Source of the DNA: Devosia sp.
GTDB taxonomy: Bacteria > Pseudomonadota > Alphaproteobacteria > Rhizobiales > Devosiaceae
Assembly (NCBI RefSeq): GCF_028290625.1
Contig: NZ_JAQGJM010000044.1
Span: 1-64,000, forward strand
Direction: 5' to 3'
Length of the DNA stretch: 64,000 nucleotides
Position 1 is the stretch's first letter; every line of letters begins with the position of its first letter. Below the pieces are notes generated by a model, which did not search any database, was not told the DNA's origin, and saw only the letters and a program-made list of their open reading frames with translations. The position numbers were made by a program, and so were the translations under genes. Shown here piece by piece: positions 1 through 8,288 of the stretch.

Positions 1-1
1 C

Positions 2-43
2 TTCGACGTGATTTCGGAAGGCGCAATCTTCGGCGGGTGGTAG
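2..43 (+). CDS. Possible C-terminal end of an upstream gene (partial)
   Basis: An open frame runs from the window edge to a TAG stop at 41-43 and encodes 13 residues ending in GAIFGGW. Its codon use is compatible with the neighbourhood. Nothing about function can be read from so little, and it could be a chance open frame. Confidence 0.3.
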   Translation, partial: FDVISEGAIFGGW

Positions 44-424
44 ACGGCCATGGCTGTTCCTCATGCGATTTGGTGCTTTGAAAGCATTACGCAGCAATAT
101 GATGTTTAGTTACACATACATCGCGACTTTCCTCGGCAAGAAGGCAATTTTTTGTGTTTGGGGAGATGGAATAAACGGCGAAGGCAGATGCCTTGGGCAA
201 TCCTGCTGTTCTCTCTTGCCTTTTGTTGATTGGAATCCCGCGCCACCTTAACGCATGAACCGCCGCAAACCCCTTGCAGCGTACCGGATTCGGCTTACCT
301 GATAGTGACAGTCCGCAGCGTTTGATTTAGGACCATTCCAAAAAGCAGGGCATTGCCCGTCCGTCTGGCGGAATGGGTCCGCCGCAGACATTGCCGCAAA
401 CTGCAGGACGTCGAGGATAACACC
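44..424. other. Leader region before ilvD, no gene seen
   Basis: This 381-bp stretch is less GC-rich over its first 150 bases than the surroundings and has no convincing coding frame. It must hold the ilvD promoter. A GAGGAT ribosome-binding site lies just before the ATG at 425. I saw no attenuator-like leader peptide or riboswitch. Confidence 0.5.
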
Positions 425-2275
425 ATGCCAGCCTACCGTTCGAGAACCACCACCCACGGCCGCAACATGGCCGGCGCCCGCGGCCTTTGGCGCGCGACAG
501 GCATGAAGGATTCGGATTTCGGCAAGCCGATCATTGCCGTCGTCAATTCGTTCACGCAGTTCGTGCCCGGCCACGTCCACCTCAAGGACCTCGGCCAGCT
601 GGTGGCGCGTGAAATCGAAGCGGCCGGCGGCGTCGCCAAGGAATTCAACACGATTGCCGTCGACGACGGCATCGCCATGGGCCATGACGGCATGCTCTAC
701 TCGCTGCCGTCGCGCGAACTGATCGCCGACAGCGTCGAATACATGGTCAATGCCCATTGCGCCGATGCCATGGTCTGCATCTCCAATTGCGACAAGATCA
801 CCCCCGGCATGCTGATGGCCGCCATGCGGCTGAATATCCCGGTGGTCTTCGTCTCCGGCGGCCCGATGGAAGCCGGCAAGGCCATGCTCAAGGGCAAGCT
901 GCAGGCACTCGATCTCGTCGACGCCATGGTGATGGCCGCCGACGAGAAATATTCCGATGCCGAAATCGCCACCGTCGAGGAAGCCGCCTGCCCCACTTGC
1001 GGCTCCTGCTCGGGCATGTTCACCGCCAATTCGATGAACTGCCTCACCGAAGCGCTCGGCCTTAGCCTGCCCGGCAACGGCTCGACCCTGGCTACCCATT
1101 CGGATCGCAAGCGCCTGTTCCAGGAAGCCGGCCACCTGATCGTCGACTTGGCCAAGCGCTGGTACGAGCAGGACGACGCCACCGCCCTGCCCCGCACCAT
1201 CGCCACCAAGGCCGCCTTCGAAAACGCCATGGCGCTCGATATCGCCATGGGCGGCTCGACCAACACCGTGCTGCACATCCTGGCCGCCGCCCATGAGGGC
1301 AAGGTCGATTTCACCATGGAAGATATCGACAAGCTCAGCCGCAAGGTGCCGGTCCTGTGCAAGGTCGCGCCCGCCAAGAACGACGTGCACATGGAAGACG
1401 TGCATCGCGCCGGCGGCATCATGTCGATCCTGGGCCAGCTCGACCGCGCCAACCTGATCAACCGCAGCGAGCCCACCATCCACTCGGCCACCATGGGCGA
1501 CGCGCTCGACAAGTGGGACATCTCCCGCACCAATTCCGACAGCGTGCGCAATTTCTTCATGGCCGCCCCCGGCGGCGTGCGCACCACCGAGGCCTTTTCG
1601 CAATCCAATCGCTGGGCCGAACTCGACCTCGATCGCAAGGACGGCGCAATCCGCTCTGCCGAATACGCCTTCTCCAAGGATGGCGGCCTCGCGGTGCTGT
1701 CCGGCAATATCGCCATCGACGGCTGCATCGTGAAAACCGCTGGTGTCGATGACTCGATCCTCAAGTTCACCGGCCCGGCCCGTGTGTTCGAAAGCCAGGA
1801 CGCCATCGTCAAGGCACTGCTCTCCAACGAGATCAAGGCCGGCGACGTCATTGTCATCCGCTACGAAGGCCCGCGCGGCGGCCCCGGCATGCAGGAGATG
1901 CTCTATCCGACGAGCTATCTCAAATCCAAGGGCCTGGGCAAAGCCTGCGCCCTGATCACCGACGGCCGCTTCTCCGGCGGCACTTCGGGCCTCTCCATCG
2001 GCCACGTTTCTCCGGAAGCTGCCGAAGGCGGCACTATCGGCCTCGTGCGCGAAAACGACACCATCGAGATCGATATCCCCAACCGCACCATCACGCTCTT
2101 GGTCAGCGATGACGAACTCGTGCAGCGCCGCCACGACCAGGACCGCCTCGGCTGGAAACCTGCCCATCCCCGCAAGCGCAACGTCACGCAGGCGCTCAAG
2201 GCCTACGCCGCTTTTGCGACATCAGCGGCCCGCGGCGCGGTGCGCGATCTGGGCGAGTTCGAGGACTTGTTCTAG
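425..2275 (+). CDS. ilvD: Dihydroxy-acid dehydratase
   Basis: It dehydrates 2,3-dihydroxy-isovalerate and 2,3-dihydroxy-3-methylvalerate to the 2-oxo acids in cytoplasmic valine/isoleucine (and pantothenate) synthesis. The 616-residue length equals that of Escherichia coli IlvD. Iron-sulfur ligands are visible as C122 in the CISNCDK motif and C195 in CPTCGSCSG, with K124 beside the first. The start ATG at 425 follows a GAGGAT ribosome-binding site and gives the family's usual N-terminus (MPAYRSRTTTHGRNMAGARG). The frame is open upstream to 353, but that extension is unlike the family. No other ilv gene is nearby, so it looks monocistronic. A long frame on the opposite strand is a shadow. Confidence 0.97.
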   Translation: MPAYRSRTTTHGRNMAGARGLWRATGMKDSDFGKPIIAVVNSFTQFVPGHVHLKDLGQLVAREIEAAGGVAKEFNTIAVDDGIAMGHDGMLYSLPSRELIADSVEYMVNAHCADAMVCISNCDKITPGMLMAAMRLNIPVVFVSGGPMEAGKAMLKGKLQALDLVDAMVMAADEKYSDAEIATVEEAACPTCGSCSGMFTANSMNCLTEALGLSLPGNGSTLATHSDRKRLFQEAGHLIVDLAKRWYEQDDATALPRTIATKAAFENAMALDIAMGGSTNTVLHILAAAHEGKVDFTMEDIDKLSRKVPVLCKVAPAKNDVHMEDVHRAGGIMSILGQLDRANLINRSEPTIHSATMGDALDKWDISRTNSDSVRNFFMAAPGGVRTTEAFSQSNRWAELDLDRKDGAIRSAEYAFSKDGGLAVLSGNIAIDGCIVKTAGVDDSILKFTGPARVFESQDAIVKALLSNEIKAGDVIVIRYEGPRGGPGMQEMLYPTSYLKSKGLGKACALITDGRFSGGTSGLSIGHVSPEAAEGGTIGLVRENDTIEIDIPNRTITLLVSDDELVQRRHDQDRLGWKPAHPRKRNVTQALKAYAAFATSAARGAVRDLGEFEDLF

Positions 2276-2350
2276 GCGCCGGCAGTTCTAGCGACCGAGC
2301 GATACCGCAACCGAACAGTCAGTCGGACACAACTGACTCCACAACCACAG

Positions 2351-2432
2351 CCCTTCCCCCGGACTTGATCCGGGGGCCTCTCCCCACTCACGCCATGCTG
2401 ATAGCGCCCCGCGGATCAAGTCGGCGGGAAGT
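2351..2432. repeat. Imperfect palindromic intergenic repeat
   Basis: The 330-bp gap after ilvD holds a hairpin (CCCCCGGA, then TCCGGGGG, around 2357-2376). A diverged second half near 2410-2430 carries GCGGATCAAGTC. Related GGACTTGATCC-type hairpins recur at 17,993 and 37,938. It probably belongs to a short extragenic palindrome family. No coding frame is convincing in the rest of the gap. Confidence 0.55.
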
Positions 2433-2605
2433 CGCGGAGAATGCGGAGGCAACCTCACGACACTTTCGTGACAATCCCTCTCGCCACCCCGACCATCCCA
2501 TGCTAAACGCCCCTCAGCCGAAGGTGGTCTGCCAAGATTACCCGCTGGTTAGGTTCGATGGCGGGGATTCCACCCTCCCCATCGAACCGACCTAAAATCC
2601 AAAAA

Positions 2606-3043
2606 TCAGCACGGATTGAGCAGGAACACCCGGTCGTCGCTGTCGGCGAGATTGGGCGAAAAATCCTCGTCGCCTTCCAGCGCCAGGAAATCTCCGACCG
2701 TCAGCCTTATGGCCTTTCCCTCGGCCCGCAAGGTGAACTCACCGCCATCTGCTTCGAGCGAGCAGCGGTCATTGGCCGTGCAATAGGCATCGGCGCTATA
2801 GCGCGATCCCTGCCGCAGGGTGAATTCGAAGGCCAGCACCGTCCGCTTGCGCTCGACCTGGTCTGGCGACAATTCCAGATTGATCTGACTCACCACCTGA
2901 TCCGGATGCGCCCGCATGTGGGCGGCGTCATATTTCCGCACATAGCAGCCACCTCCGTTCTCGAAGCTGTCGGAAACCACGCCCGCCATGGCCGGGGCCA
3001 CGCCGGCCATCATGACTGCTGCAATGCCTATGATCGCCCGCAA
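2606..3043 (-). CDS. Small exported protein of unknown function
   Basis: This is a 145-residue protein with a clean signal peptide (RAIIGIAAVMMAGVAPAMA, cleavage near residue 20). Its mature part contains cysteines at the start, middle and end (GGGCYV, YCTANDRC, LLNPC), so periplasmic disulfides are likely. It shows no motif I recognise. I chose the TTG start at 3043 because it gives exactly the signal peptide and has GGGAGG five bases upstream. The longer frame to 3097 adds an unlikely basic N-terminus. The ribosome-binding site and start lie inside a terminator-like hairpin of the upstream gene. Confidence 0.6.
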   Translation of the reverse strand: MRAIIGIAAVMMAGVAPAMAGVVSDSFENGGGCYVRKYDAAHMRAHPDQVVSQINLELSPDQVERKRTVLAFEFTLRQGSRYSADAYCTANDRCSLEADGGEFTLRAEGKAIRLTVGDFLALEGDEDFSPNLADSDDRVFLLNPC

Positions 3044-3076
3044 AAAAGCCTCCCTCGATGATCGAGAGAGGCTTGC
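3041..3076 (-). terminator. Intrinsic terminator-like hairpin, overlapping the next gene's start
   Basis: Read on the minus strand, two 14-base arms (AAGCCTCTCTCGAT and ATCGAGGGAGGCTT, one G/T-type mismatch) are followed by six T. This is a standard Rho-independent terminator, placed 60 bp after the aldo/keto reductase stop. Its 3' arm contains the GGGAGG ribosome-binding site, and its T-run contains the TTG start of the exported-protein gene. Confidence 0.7.
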
Positions 3077-3138
3077 ACGGCCTGAAAAGCGAGGCAAGGC
3101 GCCCCTTCACCTCCGTTCAGGAATGAGGTCAGGCGATT

Positions 3139-4008
3139 TTAGCCCTTGCGCCCCACCGCATCCAGCGTCCTGAACTCCGCGTCCGTCAACACAATGCTTG
3201 CGGCGGCCACATTCTCTTCCAGGTGCTTCACGCTCCCCGTGCCCGGGATCGGCAACATCACCGGCGAACGCTTCAGCATCCAGGCCAGCGCGATCTGGCT
3301 GGCCGATGCATTGTGCTTTTCCATGATGGTCTTGAATTCGACGCTAGTGGCCTCAAGGTTGCCCCCATCGATCGGCCGCCACGGAATGAAGCCGATACCA
3401 TTGGCCTCGCAATAATCCAGCACATCCTCGGCCTTGCGGCTGACCAGGTTGTACATGTTCTGAACCGTGGTCACCTTGAAGTACTTTTGCGCTTCCTTGA
3501 TGTCCTCGACGCTGACTTCGCTCAGCCCCACATGACGGATCAGGCCATTGGCCTGCATATCGGCAATCGCGCCGAACTGGTCGGCCCGCGGCGTCACGCT
3601 CTCGATCCGGTGCAACTGCCACAGGTCGAGCACGTCCAGCTTCAGCCGACGCAAGCTCTGCGTCACCGCCTGGCGCAAGAATTCCGGCCGCGCCAACTGG
3701 TGCCACTGGTCCGGCCCGGTGCGTGTCAGCCCGCTCTTTGTGGCGATGATCGTGCCCTTCGAATAGGGCGCCAACACCTCCCCGATCAGCTCTTCGCTGA
3801 TATAGGGCCCATAGCTTTCCGCCGTATCGACGAAATCGACATTGAGCTCCGGCAGCCGCGCCAGCGTACGCTTGGCCTCCTCAACGTCGGCCGGCGGGCC
3901 CCAAATGCCCTTGCCCGTAATGCGCATGGCGCCAAAGCCCAGCCGATTGACCTTAAGGTCCCCGCCAATGGAAAAAGTCCCCGAACGGGACGCGTCGAGA
4001 TTTGTCAT
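3139..4008 (-). CDS. Aldo/keto reductase family oxidoreductase
   Basis: This is a cytoplasmic NAD(P)H-dependent reductase of carbonyl substrates, 289 residues, with the usual single (beta/alpha)8 barrel length. The catalytic tetrad is complete: D61 and Y66 in DTAESYG, K91 in ATKSG and H133 in WQLHR. The C-terminal cofactor-binding region contains IPGTGSVKHLEEN. The N-terminus is typical for the family. The substrate cannot be read from sequence. A related paralogue lies at 33,222-34,088 and differs at the catalytic His position. It is followed by a terminator and stands apart from the DUF1178 gene by 37 bp, with which it might be co-transcribed. Confidence 0.93.
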   Translation of the reverse strand: MTNLDASRSGTFSIGGDLKVNRLGFGAMRITGKGIWGPPADVEEAKRTLARLPELNVDFVDTAESYGPYISEELIGEVLAPYSKGTIIATKSGLTRTGPDQWHQLARPEFLRQAVTQSLRRLKLDVLDLWQLHRIESVTPRADQFGAIADMQANGLIRHVGLSEVSVEDIKEAQKYFKVTTVQNMYNLVSRKAEDVLDYCEANGIGFIPWRPIDGGNLEATSVEFKTIMEKHNASASQIALAWMLKRSPVMLPIPGTGSVKHLEENVAAASIVLTDAEFRTLDAVGRKG

Positions 4009-4045
4009 GATGATCTCCGGGATTTTCGCGCCGAACTGGCGCGGC

Positions 4046-4471
4046 TTAATTGCTTTCTTCAGGCAGGTCCGGAAGAGGCGCGAATTCGATGCCCTCTTCG
4101 GCTAGCGCAATGACTTCGTCCCGCGTTGCCTCGCCATAGATGCCTCGCGCTTCGACTTCCTCGAAATGGATTTTCCGCGCCTCTTCGGCGAACTTGTCGC
4201 CGACATAGTCAGCTTCGCTGGTGACCTTCTGGCGATAGGCGCGCAGCAATTCGCGGAATTTGGCCACATCGGGATGCCCTGAACTCAGCGACATCTTTTC
4301 GGACCCCGAGCGGGCCACCGCAGGCGCCATCAGCGCCTTGTTCACCGCGTTGGAGGCACAAACCGGGCACTGAACAATGCCGCGCGCCTGCTGCTCATCG
4401 AACGCCGCAGCGTTCTTGAACCAGGCGTCAAAATCATGCGCATTGGCGCAGTGGAGCGAATATTGAATCAC
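4046..4471 (-). CDS. DUF1178 family protein
   Basis: This 141-residue protein starts with the family pattern IQYSLHCANAHDFDAWF and contains a CPVCAS motif near residue 40. Together these suggest a small zinc-ribbon-like site (C7 plus CxxC). The GTG at 4471 was chosen as start because it gives exactly the family N-terminus. The frame continues upstream, but there it overlaps the nitrilase-family gene. Function of the family is unknown. In many Alphaproteobacteria it sits next to a carbon-nitrogen hydrolase and a glutaredoxin, as here, so an operon transcribed from 5747 down to 4046 is likely. Confidence 0.85.
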   Translation of the reverse strand: MIQYSLHCANAHDFDAWFKNAAAFDEQQARGIVQCPVCASNAVNKALMAPAVARSGSEKMSLSSGHPDVAKFRELLRAYRQKVTSEADYVGDKFAEEARKIHFEEVEARGIYGEATRDEVIALAEEGIEFAPLPDLPEESN

Positions 4472-4526
4472 GAAACCAGGCCCTTGCGGGCCACGAGGGC
4501 CCCACCCCATAGATAGGCCTCGCCCA

Positions 4527-5357
4527 TCATACCGGCAAGACCGGCGCCACGCTAAAAGCCCGCGCATTGGCCAGCGCCGGAATCCGGCCCCGCGCCTCCT
4601 CCACCGCCGCCAGATCAATCTCCGCCAGCAACACGCCCGGCTCGTCATGATCCAGCTCGGCAATCACCAGCCCCCACGGGTCGATCACCAGCGAATGCCC
4701 ATAGGTCGCGCGGCCATTAATATGCTGCCCGCCCTGCGCTGCCGCGATCACATAGCTGCCGGTCTCGATCGCCCGCGCCCGCAACAGCACATGCCAATGC
4801 GCCTGCCCTGTCGGCACGGTGAACGCCGCCGGCACCGCCAGCACCTGCGCCCCGGCATTGGCCAGTGCATTGAACAAAGCTGGAAACCGCATGTCGTAGC
4901 AGATCGCCAGCCCTAGGGTGATCTCGTCGACCTGCGCCGTCACCGCCGCCTCGCCGCCCCGATAGGTCGCGCTTTCCTTGTAGGCATTGAGCCCCGCTAT
5001 GGTCGCGTCGAATAGATGGATCTTGTCATAGGTGCTGACCACCGCGCCATCCGGCCCGAACAGCACGCTGCGATTGGCAAACCGCCCATCCTCCAGCGCC
5101 ACCGCCAACGACCCGATATGCAGGAAAATCTGGTGCTCCCGCGCCAGCGATGAAAGCTGCGCCAAGTACGGATTATTCTCGAACGGCCCCGCTACCCGCG
5201 CCAGCCCCTCGCGGTTTTCCGCAAAGGCCATGGTGACTTCCGGCGTTAGCACATACCGCGCGCCCGCTTTTGCTGCCTCCGCCACCATCGGCCGCAAAGC
5301 CGCAAGATTGGCCTCCGGCTCCGGCCCCGACCGCATCTGAATGGCAGCGATTTTCAT
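4527..5357 (-). CDS. Carbon-nitrogen hydrolase (Nit1/omega-amidase-like)
   Basis: This cytoplasmic nitrilase-superfamily amidase has 276 residues. The Glu-Lys-Cys triad is visible: E40 in LTPEV, K112 in YDKIHLFD and C153 in AICYDMRFP. The HLFD and CYDMRFP motifs are typical of the Nit1 branch, whose known role is repair of deaminated glutathione and related omega-amide hydrolysis. The position two genes from a glutaredoxin fits that role, but the assignment is inference. The start MKIAAIQM at 5357 matches the family. The upstream in-frame extension falls in a palindromic repeat and is rejected. Confidence 0.9.
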   Translation of the reverse strand: MKIAAIQMRSGPEPEANLAALRPMVAEAAKAGARYVLTPEVTMAFAENREGLARVAGPFENNPYLAQLSSLAREHQIFLHIGSLAVALEDGRFANRSVLFGPDGAVVSTYDKIHLFDATIAGLNAYKESATYRGGEAAVTAQVDEITLGLAICYDMRFPALFNALANAGAQVLAVPAAFTVPTGQAHWHVLLRARAIETGSYVIAAAQGGQHINGRATYGHSLVIDPWGLVIAELDHDEPGVLLAEIDLAAVEEARGRIPALANARAFSVAPVLPV

Positions 5358-5400
5358 AAACGGATGCTTCTCATCTGACGCTGGACGCCCCACCCTCACC

Positions 5401-5482
5401 GGGTCATCCCCGCGAAGGCGGGGACCTCCGTTTCCGAGCCACACTCACCAAACAGGGGTTCCCGCCTTCGCGGGAATGACCC
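5401..5482. repeat. Palindromic extragenic repeat pair
   Basis: Two copies of a CCCGCGAAGGCGGG-type palindrome face each other, with outer arms GGGTCAT and ATGACCC. The same unit recurs at 21,777-21,851. Such pairs are common extragenic palindromes in Alphaproteobacteria. This one sits between grxC and the nitrilase gene. Confidence 0.8.
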
Positions 5483-5492
5483 TGTATATACG

Positions 5493-5747
5493 TTATGCCT
5501 GCAAGAGTTCATCCAGCCCGCCAGCTCGGTCCAACGCCGCCATATCGTCATACCCACCCACATGGGTCTCGCCGATGAAAATCTGGGGCACGGTCCGCCG
5601 TCCATGCGCGCGCTCGGTCATCGCGGCGCGCAGATCGGGGTCCAGAACGGTAATTTCGGTATAGTCGGCGCCCTTGTCCGTCAACAGCGACTTGGCCGCG
5701 TGGCAATAGGGACAGGTCGGGGTGGTATAGATCTCGATCTTGGCCAT
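5493..5747 (-). CDS. grxC: Glutaredoxin 3
   Basis: This is an 84-residue dithiol glutaredoxin acting in the cytoplasm with glutathione. The active site CPYC is at residues 12-15. The cis-proline TVP is at 52-54, followed by the glutathione-binding GG pair at 64-65. The start ATG at 5747 is preceded by GGAGAG. It is flanked by the nitrilase gene downstream and the ComF-family gene 33 bp upstream in the same direction, a conserved alphaproteobacterial cluster. Confidence 0.95.
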   Translation of the reverse strand: MAKIEIYTTPTCPYCHAAKSLLTDKGADYTEITVLDPDLRAAMTERAHGRRTVPQIFIGETHVGGYDDMAALDRAGGLDELLQA

Positions 5748-5780
5748 GTTACTCTCCGAAAGTAAGCCTTGTTGATCCAT

Positions 5781-6578
5781 CTATATGGGCATTTCTGCGC
5801 CAATGACAACGCGGGCAAAAGAGATGACGTCAACTTCACTGGCCCCGCCCTTGAGCAACGTCCGCGTCACCGCCTTGACGGTCGAGCCCGTCGTATAGAC
5901 ATCGTCCACCAGCACCACCCGCCGGCCACGCAGCCGCGCCAGCAGGTCCGGATGCACGGCAAATGCCCCGGCGACATTCCGCGCCCGCCCATCGCTGCTC
6001 AACCCCACCTGCTGCCGCGTCCGCTTCACCCGCCGCATCAGGTGCAGGTCCACCGCTACCCCCGTCAATTTGCCGATGGCGGCCGCCAGTTCTCCCGATT
6101 GATTATAGCGCCGCTCGCGCTGCCGGCTCGGATGCAGCGGCACCGGCACCAGCAGGGCATCATCGCCCCACAATTCATGCCCCGCCCCCACCATCAGCCG
6201 CGCACAAAACCGCGCCAGCTCCGGCCGGTCCCCATATTTCAGTCGCGAGACGATCGTCCGCGCCACCTCATTATAGATCACCGCCGCCCGCGCCCGCCCG
6301 AACGGCGGCGGCTCCGCAATCGCCTCCGCCGACAAGGCATCCGGGCCGAGCGACACCTCGAAGGGCAGCCCGAGAACGCGGCATAGCGGCGCGGTGATCG
6401 GCCGCAATTTGGCAAAACACGCCCCGCACAGCCCGTCGCTGGCAGCAATCGGCGCCTCGCAACTCAGGCATACCGGCGGATAGAGCTGATCGAGCACAAA
6501 GCCGCCCACCAGCCGCATCCCACCGATCACGCGGCGGTGCAGCGCCTCGGTTTTGACAACCTCGTCCGCTCTCTCCAT
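5781..6578 (-). CDS. ComF family phosphoribosyltransferase-like protein
   Basis: This 265-residue protein has an N-terminal zinc-finger pattern (CLSC at 37-40 and CGAC at 51-54). A C-terminal type I phosphoribosyltransferase motif, VLVDDVYTTGST, is at 222-233. ComF proteins support natural DNA uptake in some bacteria, acting at the cytoplasmic face. In Alphaproteobacteria the role is usually untested. The start at 6578 keeps the zinc finger near the N-terminus and leaves 45 bp to the divergent methyltransferase. Upstream starts would overlap that gene. Confidence 0.9.
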   Translation of the reverse strand: MERADEVVKTEALHRRVIGGMRLVGGFVLDQLYPPVCLSCEAPIAASDGLCGACFAKLRPITAPLCRVLGLPFEVSLGPDALSAEAIAEPPPFGRARAAVIYNEVARTIVSRLKYGDRPELARFCARLMVGAGHELWGDDALLVPVPLHPSRQRERRYNQSGELAAAIGKLTGVAVDLHLMRRVKRTRQQVGLSSDGRARNVAGAFAVHPDLLARLRGRRVVLVDDVYTTGSTVKAVTRTLLKGGASEVDVISFARVVIGAEMPI

Positions 6579-6623
6579 AAGCTGCCATACTGCCACCGCA
6601 ACCCAACGCTGTCGCCCCCGCCC

Positions 6624-7460
6624 ATGGCCCTGCCACCGAAAATCTTCGATCCCGCGCTGATCGCCCGCCACCTGGCGCGCCGCAGCGGCGACGACTTCGT
6701 CATGGACTTGGTGCTGAGCGATCTCGAGGAGCGCCTGCTCGCCCTGATCCGCGATTTTCCCCGCGCCCTCATCATCGGCCCCGACGTGTCGCGCCTCCCC
6801 GCCAGCGGCCGCACCGCCAAGGCAGAGTTCCCTTTCACTCGCCTCGCGGCTTTCACCCCCGATAGCGACCTACCGCCCCTCCCCAAGGGCGAATTCGATC
6901 TGATCGTCTCGCTGCTGCACCTGCAGGCCGTCAACGACGTGCCCGGCTATCTGGCCCAGCTCCGTGCCCGCCTTGCCCCCGATGGCCTGCTGATGGCCGC
7001 CGCCCTGGGTGGCAATACGCTGACCGAACTACGCGAGGCTTTCCTCTCCGCCGATGCCGAAATCTCCGGCGGCGCCAGCGCCCGCGTCGCCCCCTTCATC
7101 CAGGTCCGCGACGCCGGCGCCCTGCTGCAACGCGCGGGTCTGGCCCTGCCGGTCGCCGATGTCGAAACCCACATCGTGCGCTATTCCAGCCCCTTCGCCC
7201 TGATGGCCGAGCTCAAATCCCTCGGCGCCGCCAATCCCCTGGTCGACCGCTCTCGCTGCGCCGCCACCCGCGCCCTGCTGAGCGCCGCCGCCGAGGCCTA
7301 TGCCCGAAAAGACGCCGATCCCGATGGCCGCGTCCGCGCCACGCTCGAACTCATCTGGCTGTCCGGCTGGCTCCCCCACGAAAGCCAGCAGCAACCCCTC
7401 AAGCCCGGCAGCGCCACTGTGAGCATGACCAAAGTTCTGGGCAACAAGGCCAAATCCTGA
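6624..7460 (+). CDS. SAM-dependent methyltransferase (NDUFAF5/BioC-like)
   Basis: This is a 278-residue class I methyltransferase-like protein. Its N-terminus, IFDPALIARHLAR, and the motif FDLIVSLLHLQAVNDVPGYL resemble the alphaproteobacterial homologues of mitochondrial NDUFAF5 and of BioC. The expected glycine-rich SAM loop is degenerate here (RALIIGPDVSRLPA). Weak conservation of this loop makes the catalytic role uncertain. The start ATG at 6624 matches the family N-terminus. It is divergent from comF and lies upstream of bioR, but there is no BioR operator before it, so a biotin role is not implied. Confidence 0.82.
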   Translation: MALPPKIFDPALIARHLARRSGDDFVMDLVLSDLEERLLALIRDFPRALIIGPDVSRLPASGRTAKAEFPFTRLAAFTPDSDLPPLPKGEFDLIVSLLHLQAVNDVPGYLAQLRARLAPDGLLMAAALGGNTLTELREAFLSADAEISGGASARVAPFIQVRDAGALLQRAGLALPVADVETHIVRYSSPFALMAELKSLGAANPLVDRSRCAATRALLSAAAEAYARKDADPDGRVRATLELIWLSGWLPHESQQQPLKPGSATVSMTKVLGNKAKS

Positions 7461-7520
7461 TCGCCTTCGAATCGGCTGGGTGAAACGCCATTCGAACCTC
7501 GACGGCATGGACTTGCTGAA

Positions 7521-7530
7521 TTATCTATAA
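7521..7530. promoter_or_regulatory. BioR operator at bioR
   Basis: TTATCTATAA matches the alphaproteobacterial BioR consensus TTATMKATAA exactly. It ends only four bases before the bioR start codon at 7534. Binding here would block initiation or early elongation, giving autorepression. An identical site lies before bioY. Confidence 0.88.
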
Positions 7531-7533
7531 AAT

Positions 7534-8202
7534 ATGACCACTGCAAAAGACGAAACCATCTCCGCTCGCATCAGCAAGGCTCTGGCCGACCGCATTGTGG
7601 CGGGGACCATCGCCGCAGGGTCCCGTCTTCGCCAGGATCATATTGCCGAAGAGTTTGGGACCAGCCATGTGCCGGTCCGCGAAGCATTTCGCCGCCTCGA
7701 AGCACAAGGGCTGGTCGTCAGCGAGCCGCGACGGGGCGCCAGGGTCGCCGGTTTCAGTCTCGATGAGGTCAAGGAGGTCGCCGAGATGCGCGCCGCCCTT
7801 GAAGTGTTGGCGCTACGTCAGGCCGCGCCCCACCTGACGAGGGCCATTCTCGACACTGCCGAGGACGCCATCAAGGCGGGCGACAAGGCAGCCGACGCGC
7901 AGGCCTGGGAGGCAGCCAATCGCGCTTTCCACCGTATAATCCTGACGCCGTGCGCCATGCCCCGCCTGCTCGGATCCATCGATGACCTGCACACCGCAAG
8001 CGCGCGGTTCCTCTTCTCGGGATGGCGCGCCGAGTGGGAGACCCCAACGGATCGGGATCATCGCGCAATTCTCGACGCCCTCCGATCCGGACAGCTCGAC
8101 CTGGCGGCGGCGGTGTTGGGCCGTCACGTCCAATGGACCGGGCAGAAGGGCGGAAATACCGCTGTTTCCCGGCCTGCCACCGCACCACGCCGCGCCTTTT
8201 AG
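7534..8202 (+). CDS. bioR: GntR-family (FCD) biotin repressor BioR
   Basis: This cytoplasmic DNA-binding regulator has 222 residues. Residues 10-70 form the GntR winged helix (RLRQDHIAEEFGTSHVPVRE then EAQGLV). Residues 78-205 form an FCD-type effector domain. The GntR family is broad, but the call as BioR rests on context: it is followed by bioY, and both genes carry an exact TTATCTATAA operator. In Alphaproteobacteria lacking a BirA repressor domain, BioR is the known biotin regulator. The start at 7534 places the operator immediately upstream. The ligand is not shown by the sequence. Confidence 0.9.
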   Translation: MTTAKDETISARISKALADRIVAGTIAAGSRLRQDHIAEEFGTSHVPVREAFRRLEAQGLVVSEPRRGARVAGFSLDEVKEVAEMRAALEVLALRQAAPHLTRAILDTAEDAIKAGDKAADAQAWEAANRAFHRIILTPCAMPRLLGSIDDLHTASARFLFSGWRAEWETPTDRDHRAILDALRSGQLDLAAAVLGRHVQWTGQKGGNTAVSRPATAPRRAF

Positions 8203-8261
8203 GCAGCGCAGTTGCCAAGCCGGCTCAAATGTGAAATCCATTTAGCGATAGAACCGACAAA

Positions 8262-8271
8262 TTATCTATAA
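8262..8271. promoter_or_regulatory. BioR operator at bioY
   Basis: A second exact TTATCTATAA lies 17 bp before the bioY start, within the expected promoter or leader. Together with the site at 7521 it defines a local BioR regulon of bioR, bioY and the coupled DUF1284 gene. Confidence 0.88.
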
Positions 8272-8288
8272 TTTTATCAGGATACGTC

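Noticed and set aside
248..2167. A 639-codon open frame antisense to ilvD
   Set aside because: Same codon-bias effect: composition is Gly/His/Asp-rich without domains, while ilvD is certain.
5341..5444. Longer N-terminus for the nitrilase-family protein
   Set aside because: The extension is translated from a palindromic extragenic repeat, and the internal MKIAAIQM start matches the family.
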